In this document: piece by piece, positions 1 through 5,881 of the stretch
How positions within the stretch are numbered: position 1 is the stretch's first letter
Layout of the letters: every line of letters begins with the position of its first letter
Assembly (NCBI GenBank): GCA_021799915.1
Contig: JAJYZN010000124.1
Span: 1 to 8,347, forward strand
Length of the DNA stretch: 8,347 bases
DNA from: Actinomycetes bacterium
GTDB lineage: Bacteria; Actinomycetota; Acidimicrobiia; Acidimicrobiales; RAAP-2
Reading direction: 5' to 3'
Made by a program: the position numbers and the translations under genes
Notes under the pieces: model-generated
The model's input: only the letters and a program-made list of their open reading frames with translations
Database searches by the model: none
What the model was told of the DNA's origin: nothing

Positions 1-262
1 GCGTGGTCTCGGCAGGTGGCGCACCGCTGGATATCATCAGGCGATATATCGAGACCCAGCAGTCACCCAACCGGCAGGGGAGGCCGCCACGCAACCGGCG
101 ACCTTGACCCCGCCCTCACGGACGGGAATTGCGGTCGCCACTCGTTCAACCACGGTGTAGTGATCTTTGCCAACGTCGCACCGAGGCCACGCCGGCACAA
201 CGGGATCACGACGGCCGATCGAGAGCCGCGCCGCCCATGCGAGAGCACCGTGTTCGTGTCGT
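1..262. other. Left-edge region without a supported gene
   Basis: No confident gene is seen here. Two weak open frames overlap. A plus-strand frame is open from base 2 to a TAG at 158-160; its Pro/Thr/Ala-rich translation could be the tail of a gene lying to the left. A minus-strand frame from a GTG at 198 to a TGA at 37 would give 53 residues. By hand count both have only about 60-66% G or C at third positions, less than expected for this GC-rich sequence, and neither has a recognisable motif or clear ribosome binding site. I treat the region as intergenic or decayed sequence. Confidence 0.4.
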
Positions 263-290
263 GCCGACAGGCAGCTCCCTGCCGGTCGGC
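263..290 (-). terminator. Stem-loop after the lipoprotein gene, possible terminator
   Basis: The arms GCCGAC (263-268) and GTCGGC (285-290) pair perfectly. After one A/G mismatch, GGCAG (270-274) pairs with CTGCC (279-283) around a 4-base loop. The stem begins about 20 bases past the stop codon of the minus-strand lipoprotein gene. No T-run follows on the minus strand, so it is not a classic intrinsic terminator, but GC-rich actinobacteria often use such hairpins without a U-tract. It could also just stabilise the 3' end of the mRNA. Confidence 0.5.
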
Positions 291-309
291 GCCCTCGGAC
301 TCTGCCAGA

Positions 310-945
310 TCAGTAGCCGTTCCCCGATGTGGACTTGGACGTGGACTTGGCGGTCGTCGGCGTCGTGCTCTTCGAGGTAGAGGACACCGCCGAGGTCACG
401 ACGGCACCGCTCGACGAGACCACGTACCAGTGGCCCGTGGGGCTGGAGGCACCGACGGGAAACGAAAGCCCCTCACCGTTGGTCTGGCCGGCAGCCGTGT
501 CACCCGAGTACTCGTAGAGCTGGTGACCGCCGTAGGTGACTTGCGACTTGCCTGTCGACAGGGCAAAGGTGCCGAGGTCCGAGGAGGTGACGCCAGAGCC
601 CGCCACGGGGGTCCCGCTCACCGTGAGAGGGGGCCAGATCGTGAGGCAGGCGCCACTGCATGCAGACTTGGTCGGCGTATTGGCCGTGAGGGCGTAGAGC
701 ACCTGGCCCGACGGCGTCTCGAGGATCTTGCCGTAGGCGGTGGTGGCCACTTTCACCGTGGCCGCTGCCGCCGGAACGGTCGTCGATGACGGCCGGGAGG
801 CCGAGGACGGGGTCGACGCGGTGGAGGTCGTCGAGCTGCTGCACGCAGCGAGGAGCAGTGCCCCTCCGGCGGCCAAGGCCGCCACGCCGGCAACCCGCCC
901 GGCCCTCGATCTCGCGTGTCGTGCGCTGAACGGTCTGCGTGCCAT
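310..945 (-). CDS. Secreted-repeat lipoprotein (PF03640 / COG4315 type)
   Basis: Predicted 211-residue lipoprotein anchored to the outer face of the membrane. An Arg-rich N-terminus and a hydrophobic stretch (about 17-34) lead to the lipobox LLAAC, with the lipidated cysteine at C35. A Ser/Thr/Pro-rich linker (36-62) follows. Then come two copies of the short secreted repeat of unknown function. The first (about 68-108) has LYALTAN, the C96/C100 pair and WPPL at 104-107. The second (about 138-178) has LYEYSGDTAAGQTNGEG and HWYVV. The usual Tyr-x-aromatic-x-x-Asp motif is intact in the second copy (YEYSGD) but altered in the first (YALTAN). The tail from 182 is Ser/Thr/Lys-rich and ends in repeated KSTS. 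The ATG start is supported by a strong Shine-Dalgarno sequence. The biochemical role of the family is unknown; a redox or metal-related envelope role is only a guess. It is followed by a stem-loop and is probably transcribed on its own. Confidence 0.88.
   Translation of the reverse strand: MARRPFSARHARSRAGRVAGVAALAAGGALLLAACSSSTTSTASTPSSASRPSSTTVPAAAATVKVATTAYGKILETPSGQVLYALTANTPTKSACSGACLTIWPPLTVSGTPVAGSGVTSSDLGTFALSTGKSQVTYGGHQLYEYSGDTAAGQTNGEGLSFPVGASSPTGHWYVVSSSGAVVTSAVSSTSKSTTPTTAKSTSKSTSGNGY
329..351 (-). repeat. 12-bp tandem repeat in the lipoprotein 3' end
   Basis: GTGGACTTGGAC at 329-340 is followed directly by a second copy that is complete except for its last base (341-351, GTGGACTTGGC). 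It is in frame and, read on the minus strand, encodes the repeated KSTS at the C-terminus of the lipoprotein. The unit length is a multiple of three, so changes in copy number would alter tail length without a frameshift. Confidence 0.8.
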
Positions 946-952
946 CAGGTTG

Positions 953-960
953 CTCCCTTC
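953..960 (-). promoter_or_regulatory. Ribosome binding site of the lipoprotein gene
   Basis: On the minus strand GAAGGGAG lies 7 bases before the ATG at 945. It is the clearest Shine-Dalgarno sequence in the window and fixes the lipoprotein start. Most other genes here have weak or no such motif. Confidence 0.75.
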
Positions 961-1127
961 TCACAGTTGTCGAGGACGCTGGTGCACCGGCGCCCGGGGC
1001 GACCCCGGTACGCGCCAGGCTCTGCGAGCGTCCTGCACATGTGCCAACTTCCTCAAAGGCTAGGCCAACGGGCCACCCCGGCGACGTCGCCTCCCCCCGG
1101 TTCGGCCACCGGGATCAATGCCCCAGG

Positions 1128-2660
1128 TCACCACCTTCGGCGCACCACCCATTCCGAGGAGAGCCGGCGTCGTAGGTCGTCGGCCAGGTGGGCGCGGCCC
1201 GTCGCCTCGAGCCGGCGCTGGTAGGCCGGGACCGAGAACGCGTCGGCGGGGCTCTCGTAGCGCCGCGCCTCCATCGGGTCGGGGTCGGGGTCTCGCAGCG
1301 TGAGATGGTCCTGTCGCCATTCCTCCAGCAGGCGGGCAAGCCTCGTGGAGAGCGCGCCAGCGTCGGCCTCCTGGCCGTGCTCTCGCGTTGGGCCCGCACC
1401 GGCGTCCAGCAGGTCACGGGTCATGTGCGGATCGGCCTCTATGTCGTAGAGCTGCTCGGGCTCCAGTCGCCAGCAGCCCGGGTGCAAGGTCCGCACGTAG
1501 AGGTGATCGGCCGTCCGCACAGCTCGCTGGTAGGTGTACGCGCCGTGGCTCAGCACCAGGTGGTCTCGCCCGGCGAACGGCTCGCCGCGCAGCACCGGCG
1601 CGAACGAGCTCCCATCCCAGCCCGCGGGCACCTCGATGCCGAGGAGCTCGCAGACCGTCGGCGCGAGGTCCAGATGGTAGACGAGGCCCGACGAGCGGCG
1701 ATCGGCAGCGACGGCCGAGGTGGTCATGCCGGGCCAGCGGATGACCATGGGCACGTGGTGCGACGGCTCGTTGGCCATCGGGTGATCTCCGTAGCAGCCG
1801 TTCTCCCCCAGGCACTCACCGTGGTCCGACGCCACGATGACCGCCGTCTCCTCGGCGATGCCCAGGGCGTTGAGCGTGTCCATCAGACGTCCAAGATGGT
1901 GGTCCCAGTAAGCAATGGCGCCGTCGTAGCCGTTGATGAGCTGCACGGCGTCGTCACGGGTGCGAATGGCGTCGGGCATGGTGGCGGGGTTGGGCGAGGG
2001 CGGCGGGGGCACCGACCAGCTCCCGTCGCCCTCGTACAAGTCGAGCGCGGTATGCGGTCCGTAGATCTCGGCATGGGCGGCGATCGCCTCCTCGTCCGGC
2101 CAGTCCGGAGGGTCACCGGCGTCGGCAGCACGACGGCACCACTCGGTCGGCTCTACGTAGGGGATGTGGGGGTCCCAGAAGTGGACCTGGAGGAACCAGT
2201 TGTCGGCGCGACCTTTGCGGACCAACCAGTCCACGGCAGCGTCGGTGACCGCGGCCGCGTCCTCGTCGTCGCCATTGGACAACGACGGCTTCAACCACTC
2301 TCGGAAGTTGCCCAAGAACCAGTACGCCATGTGCCGCTCGGGGAAGCAGGAGATCGATGCCGTGTAGATCCCGTTGCGGTAGAGATGCCCACCGAACGTC
2401 GGCCCGTACCTGGTGCGGTCGAACATCCTGATGTCGGCGGCCGGGCCGAAGTTGGCGATGGCGCCGGTCGTGATCCCGAACTGCCCACTCGTGAGCGCCG
2501 CCCGGGACGGCGCGCATGGCGAGTCGGAGGCGTAGCAGCGGTCGAGGACCGCTGCCTCGGCAGCCAGGGCGTCCAAGTTTGGGGTGATGGCCCGGCGATA
2601 GCCGTAAGGACCGGTGTGGTCGGCGCGCAACGTGTCCACGTCGACGTAGAGAATCCGCAC
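1128..2660 (-). CDS. Type I (formylglycine-dependent) sulfatase
   Basis: Predicted hydrolase of sulfate esters, 510 residues, AslA/COG3119 family. The start is placed at a GTG giving VRILYVDVDTLRADH, the usual N-terminus of this subgroup. An in-frame ATG 16 codons upstream (2708) would add an Arg-rich tail the family lacks, and neither start has a good Shine-Dalgarno. Visible motifs are metal-binding Asp around D7/D9; the sulfatase signature CAPSRAALTSG at 49-59, where C49 is the residue converted to formylglycine; TPNLDALA at 26-33; HFWDPHIPY at 160-168; and the second metal site ASDHGE at 278-282 in context VIVASDHGECLG. The family's C-terminal subdomain follows (LYDIEADPHMTRDLL at 404-418), then an Arg-rich end. 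No signal peptide is seen, so the enzyme is probably cytoplasmic. No formylglycine-generating enzyme is encoded in this window. The substrate cannot be told. Some members of this fold are phosphonate or phosphodiester hydrolases, but the CxPSR signature favours a sulfatase. Confidence 0.93.
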   Translation of the reverse strand: MRILYVDVDTLRADHTGPYGYRRAITPNLDALAAEAAVLDRCYASDSPCAPSRAALTSGQFGITTGAIANFGPAADIRMFDRTRYGPTFGGHLYRNGIYTASISCFPERHMAYWFLGNFREWLKPSLSNGDDEDAAAVTDAAVDWLVRKGRADNWFLQVHFWDPHIPYVEPTEWCRRAADAGDPPDWPDEEAIAAHAEIYGPHTALDLYEGDGSWSVPPPPSPNPATMPDAIRTRDDAVQLINGYDGAIAYWDHHLGRLMDTLNALGIAEETAVIVASDHGECLGENGCYGDHPMANEPSHHVPMVIRWPGMTTSAVAADRRSSGLVYHLDLAPTVCELLGIEVPAGWDGSSFAPVLRGEPFAGRDHLVLSHGAYTYQRAVRTADHLYVRTLHPGCWRLEPEQLYDIEADPHMTRDLLDAGAGPTREHGQEADAGALSTRLARLLEEWRQDHLTLRDPDPDPMEARRYESPADAFSVPAYQRRLEATGRAHLADDLRRRLSSEWVVRRRW

Positions 2661-2768
2661 GAGAGGCGAGGTTAGCGCCCCGCGCCTCCGTCGCCGCCAA
2701 CCGCGCATCCATGTGCGAACTGACGAGCGGTGTGCTGCGCGGCATGGGAGGCGGAGCCGCCGCGCCCC

Positions 2769-2795
2769 GGTCCGCCTACGCCGGCGCGGCGGACC
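2769..2795. repeat. Inverted repeat in the sulfatase/DinB divergent spacer
   Basis: GGTCCGCC (2769-2776) and GGCGGACC (2788-2795) are perfect 8-base inverted arms around an 11-base GC-rich loop that contains the palindrome GCCGGC. It sits in the 213 bases between two divergent starts (2660 and 2874). It could be an operator shared by both genes or a 5' leader hairpin of the DinB-type gene. I could not find convincing -35/-10 pairs beside it, so the function is inferred from position only. Confidence 0.55.
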
Positions 2796-2873
2796 ATCGG
2801 CTTCGGCGCCGGACACATGGCGGGTCCGTGCTTGCAGCCGCGCCACCACCCAGCGAGGTGGAAGAATAAGCTC

Positions 2874-3404
2874 GTGGACGTCGCCGAGCTGCTGTGCGAG
2901 CTGTACGGGCGCATCCCTCCGCTGGCCGGGGCAGCCGTCGACGGCTTGAGCGCCGGTGAGCTGGCCGAGGAGCCGTGGACCGGCGCCAATCCGGTCGGTT
3001 GGCTGGTGTGGCACCTGGCCCGCGTGCAGGACCACCACGTCGCCGAGATCCTCGACACCGAGCAGCTCTGGGAGCGTGGCAACTGGGCGTCGGGCGTCGG
3101 CCTGGAAGCCGATCCGCACAACACCGGCTACCGCCACTCGCCCGAGGATGTGCGAGCGGTCCGCCCCGAGAGCCCCGGCATCCTCTTGGACTACCTCGAC
3201 GCGGTCCAGTCCCGAACCGTCGGCATGCTGCGCGGGCTGGGAGCCGCCGATCTCGACCGCGTGGTGGACCGGCGCTGGGATCCACCGGTCACTCTCGGCG
3301 TCCGCCTGGTGAGCATCGCCGACGACAGCCTCCAGCATGCCGGCCAGGCCGCCTACGCGAGAGGGGTGCTGGTGGCTCGCCGCCTGCCAGGAGACAGCGG
3401 ATAG
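2874..3404 (+). CDS. DinB-like / DUF664 family protein
   Basis: Predicted 176-residue four-helix-bundle protein of the DinB/YfiT superfamily (DUF664 / DinB_2 type). The GTG start gives VDVAELLCELYGRI, where similar proteins begin. The frame is open for at least 48 codons further upstream, but that part is Pro/Arg-rich and unlike the family, and a GAGGTG lies 13 bases before the GTG. Conserved stretches are NPVGWLVWHLARVQDHHV (39-56), TGYRHSPEDV (85-94), the RRWDPPVTLGVRLVS block (133-147) and LQHAGQAAYARGVL (153-166). H47, H54/H55 and H155 are candidates for the divalent metal site typical of the fold. Many actinobacterial members are suspected thiol (mycothiol)-dependent enzymes, but this subgroup has no proven reaction that I know of. 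It diverges from the sulfatase gene and converges on the Asp-box gene, with its stop one base from that gene's stop. Confidence 0.88.
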   Translation: MDVAELLCELYGRIPPLAGAAVDGLSAGELAEEPWTGANPVGWLVWHLARVQDHHVAEILDTEQLWERGNWASGVGLEADPHNTGYRHSPEDVRAVRPESPGILLDYLDAVQSRTVGMLRGLGAADLDRVVDRRWDPPVTLGVRLVSIADDSLQHAGQAAYARGVLVARRLPGDSG

Positions 3405-3405
3405 C

Positions 3406-5358
3406 TCAGCTGCGAGACGCGGGGAGCGGCGGGGGCGGGAGGGTTCGCACCCGCCACGCGCCGCCGGGTGCCGACACGGCGACGACCGCCGAGTGCGGGT
3501 CCAGCCCGGGCTGCCAGGAGGCCACGATGCACGGACCGGCGGCGGCGCAGGCTGCTGCAGAGTTGTCCTCGCTCTTTGTACCTCGAGATCGAAAGAGGAC
3601 CGCTGCTCGGCTCCAGGTTCGGGCCCCGTCGACCGAGAGGCTCGCTTGCACCGGCTCGGCCGCGCCGCTCTGCACCCGCGCACAGCCACTCACAATGCAC
3701 GACAGGTACGAGGAAGACAGGGACGAGCGAGAGCCCCCCTGCACCCGCACGCAGGCGGTCGCTGAGCAGGACAGGAGCGACACGGACGGGGCCATTGGCA
3801 CCGGGGTCCCCCACGAAGCGCCGGCGTCGTCGGAGAGGACAAACGTGAGCCGACCCGGCGAAAGGGTGTTGGCCACACACACCGGAGGAGAGGAGCACAG
3901 GATCGGCATCGGTGAGGCACTCTGCGGGAGCGACGAGCGCGACTTCCAGCTCAGACCTCCGTCCGTCGTCGCATCGACGACCTGCAAGTACGGGCAGCCT
4001 CTGGCGGCCGACACCGGCCGGCATCCCTGAGCCTCTGCCGACACCGAGACCAGGCAGGAGCCGGTGCCCGTGCACCACGGCCCACGGGCAATCGTCGCTG
4101 ACGCCGACGATGCCGCGTGCACGACCGTTCCGGACACGTAGGGGATGGAGACGTCCTGCCACTGCGTCCCTCCGTCGGAAGTGATCAGAGCCGTCTCGCC
4201 CGGCGAAGCGGTCGTGCCCGAGCTGGGTGCAAACGGCGTCGATGCCGGGTGTGTCGCCGGGAGGAGTGTCACCGACGGCACGATGAGCAGGCAGTCGAGT
4301 GGCGACCAGCAGGTGCCCTTTTCGTAGCCCTCGACGGTCAAGCGGCGCGCGACCGGACGGCTCGTGATCCTCGGGACCCCGGAGCTGCTGATCGACACCG
4401 ACACGATGGCGTGTGCGGGTTGACCGCGCTGTTGGTCGGTGTTGGAGGCCCACCCCCAGCAACTGCTCGCGCGGCACGTGAGGCCTGTGGGCGGGAGCTC
4501 AAACCCACCCGCCACGAGTACCGAATGCCACGTCCGGCCGGCATCGGCGGTCGCAGAGATTCCCATGATCTGACCTTCTGAGGCCGGAAGCCCCTGCACC
4601 CCGGCCACGACCACGCAGTGCTCTGGGTCCCCGCAGACGACTTGGTACGGCAAGGTCAGGCGAGGCGCGGGTGCCGGAAGCAGCTCGGCAAAGCCTGTGA
4701 GCACCACTGACTCGCCGACCGGTGAACCCGCCGCGGTGACCGCGTACGGAACCGCCGTGCCGATCAGCACCAGCAGGAGCGCGATCGCGTTGGCCGACCA
4801 CGGTCCGTGCCACAGGACTGCCAACCGGTGCCGAGGCGCCGCCCACAGGATGACGAGGGCCACGGTGGTCGCCACGACGAGGATGCCGGCGGCAATGCTC
4901 ACCTCCTGGGCGGTCGATACGAAGAAGTCTGGTCCTCCGTCGGTGAGCAATCCCAGGATGACGAATGCGAGAGCTGCGGCAGGGAACACGAGCGCGGCAC
5001 GCACGACGATCGGGAGCGGCCCTGGCACGCCATTCCCACTCGATCCTTCCGGCGGCGGGGGCTCCCGTAGGACGAGTCGCCCGGCGAGCACGAGCAGCAC
5101 CACGTCACCAGCGGCAAGGACCGTGAACGCGACGAGGCGCGGCCACTCGAGCATCACCCGGTACCCGCCATTCGTCGCGACCGCGACGAACTCTCCCACC
5201 GGGTCCACCGCGACGGCCGAGAGAACGGCAAGCAAGGCCAACGCCACCGCTGCGCCGACAGCGAACAGGACCCAGGCCACCACTGCAGGTGCCGCCGAGC
5301 GGGGCACGGGCCGCCCGGTGCCCGGATGGTCCTGGTCCGGCGTGCCCTCTTGAGCCAT
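3406..5358 (-). CDS. Membrane-anchored Asp-box (BNR-like) protein with paired cysteines
   Basis: Predicted 650-residue membrane protein of unknown function. Five hydrophobic segments (about 25-51, 74-97, 117-138, 152-174, 188-210) have basic residues on the cytoplasmic side (R94/R98; R176-R178), so N-in/C-out topology puts residues 211-650 outside. That part carries Asp-boxes of the S/T-x-D-x-G-x-x-W kind: TADAGRTW (270), SDGGTQW (394), TTDGGLSW (464), SDDAGASW (509) and SVDGARTW (575), plus a degenerate SAPGGAW (629). This suggests a sialidase/photosynthesis-type beta-propeller. Nine close cysteine pairs (242/248, 295/300, 350/356, 429/435, 446/455, 488/494, 531/536, 554/559, 604/610) are spread through the domain, probably one disulfide per strand hairpin. 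No sialidase catalytic set (Arg triad, FRIP) is seen, so I do not call it an enzyme. The ATG start has no strong Shine-Dalgarno. A scaffold or ligand-binding role is a guess. Confidence 0.82.
   Translation of the reverse strand: MAQEGTPDQDHPGTGRPVPRSAAPAVVAWVLFAVGAAVALALLAVLSAVAVDPVGEFVAVATNGGYRVMLEWPRLVAFTVLAAGDVVLLVLAGRLVLREPPPPEGSSGNGVPGPLPIVVRAALVFPAAALAFVILGLLTDGGPDFFVSTAQEVSIAAGILVVATTVALVILWAAPRHRLAVLWHGPWSANAIALLLVLIGTAVPYAVTAAGSPVGESVVLTGFAELLPAPAPRLTLPYQVVCGDPEHCVVVAGVQGLPASEGQIMGISATADAGRTWHSVLVAGGFELPPTGLTCRASSCWGWASNTDQQRGQPAHAIVSVSISSSGVPRITSRPVARRLTVEGYEKGTCWSPLDCLLIVPSVTLLPATHPASTPFAPSSGTTASPGETALITSDGGTQWQDVSIPYVSGTVVHAASSASATIARGPWCTGTGSCLVSVSAEAQGCRPVSAARGCPYLQVVDATTDGGLSWKSRSSLPQSASPMPILCSSPPVCVANTLSPGRLTFVLSDDAGASWGTPVPMAPSVSLLSCSATACVRVQGGSRSSLSSSYLSCIVSGCARVQSGAAEPVQASLSVDGARTWSRAAVLFRSRGTKSEDNSAAACAAAGPCIVASWQPGLDPHSAVVAVSAPGGAWRVRTLPPPPLPASRS
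3663..3777 (-). repeat. Diverged internal duplication in the Asp-box gene
   Basis: The protein has LSCSATACVRVQGG (529-542) and, 23 residues later, LSCIVSGCARVQSG (552-565). The DNA shows the same relation: on the plus strand CTGCACCCGC occurs twice (about 3670 and 3739), each followed some 30 bases later by a GACAGG-containing stretch. This is an old tandem duplication of about 69 bp that added one cysteine-pair hairpin. Confidence 0.6.
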
Positions 5359-5447
5359 CAGCGTGCCCGTGGCCCGGCGCTCCCGATGGCCATATCGGTC
5401 ACCAACGGGCCGGGTTCTCGTCGGCTGGGTGCGACCTGGGGCGGTGC

Positions 5448-5498
5448 GCGATCACTCGCGGAGGGTACCGCCTCTTGCACTCTCGAGGCGGGGATCGC
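5448..5498. repeat. Nested inverted repeat upstream of tRNA-Gly
   Basis: CCGCCTC (5468-5474) pairs with GAGGCGG (5485-5491) around a 10-base loop. Outside it, GCGATC (5448-5453) pairs with GATCGC (5493-5498), leaving 14 unpaired bases on the left and one on the right. It lies between the start of the minus-strand Asp-box gene and the plus-strand tRNA. It could be leader structure for the former or a regulatory or protein-binding element. GC-rich chance pairing is possible. Confidence 0.4.
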
Positions 5499-5563
5499 CC
5501 GCCACCGCGGACGCGCTGTGGAGATTGCCGGTCCGGGGTGCGCGCTCTTGTGTGACCGCGCTG

Positions 5564-5569
5564 TATTGT
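5564..5569 (+). promoter_or_regulatory. Possible -10 element of the tRNA-Gly gene
   Basis: TATTGT, directly preceded by TG, stands 11 bases before the first base of the tRNA in an AT-richer patch of otherwise GC-rich DNA. The best -35-like match, TTGTGT at 5548-5553, is only 10 bases away, too close for a normal sigma-70 spacer. Only the -10 is proposed. Confidence 0.3.
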
Positions 5570-5580
5570 GTTTCCGGTAC

Positions 5581-5653
5581 GCGGACGTGGCTCAGTTGGT
5601 AGAGCATCACCTTGCCAAGGTGAGGGTCGCGGGTTCGAATCCCGTCGTCCGCT
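5581..5653 (+). tRNA. tRNA-Gly (anticodon GCC)
   Basis: A complete 73-base cloverleaf. The acceptor stem GCGGACG (5581-5587) pairs with CGTCCGC (5646-5652), and U73 (5653) is the usual discriminator of bacterial tRNA-Gly. The D-arm is GCTC...GAGC. The anticodon stem TCACC/GGTGA encloses loop TTGCCAA with anticodon GCC at 5614-5616, which reads GGC and GGU. The T-arm GCGGG/CCCGT with loop TTCGAAT has one G-U pair. CCA is not encoded and must be added after transcription. No second tRNA is seen next to it. Confidence 0.97.
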
Positions 5654-5881
5654 CTCGATCTTCTTCGCGGAAGTTGGACTTTCTCGCTCACCGCGCCACG
5701 TCCGTAGGGTGCCTTGTTGAAGCCGCGGGAGAGGACCTATCGTCGACGATGCCCGACGAGCTTTCGGTGCTCCTCGCGCAGGTCCTCGCAGACCTCGCTC
5801 AGGCTCCGAGAGCGACGATGCAAAGTTGCCGGCGAATTCCGAGAAAGCCAGATTTGCCACCGCGGGAGAACGGGGGTGCTG

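Noticed and set aside
16..789. Long plus-strand frame opposite the lipoprotein
   Set aside because: An Arg/Gly/His-rich shadow of the GC-rich lipoprotein gene, with no motifs.
1035..1044. 10-bp palindrome GCACATGTGC between the sulfatase and lipoprotein genes
   Set aside because: It could be a regulator site upstream of the lipoprotein, but it is short, single, and no promoter elements can be placed beside it with confidence.
1188..2675. 495-residue plus-strand frame opposite the sulfatase
   Set aside because: The opposite strand has the full sulfatase motif set. This frame is Val/Arg/Gly-rich without domains, typical of antisense openness in GC-rich DNA.
1128..3689. One 853-residue minus-strand gene covering the sulfatase and the region opposite the DinB-type gene
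   Set aside because: The first 343 codons run antisense to the DinB-type gene and its leader, are Arg/Pro-rich and have no family resemblance. The sulfatase begins naturally at the GTG at 2660.
5660..5673. CTTC/GAAG hairpin after tRNA-Gly as its terminator
   Set aside because: Four pairs with a 6-base loop and no clear T-run; expected by chance.
5399..5860. Minus-strand open frames over the tRNA giving RRDSNPRPSPWQGDALPTEP- or GIRTRDPHLGKVMLYQLSH-like peptides
   Set aside because: These are well-known spurious translations of the antisense strand of a tRNA gene, not proteins.
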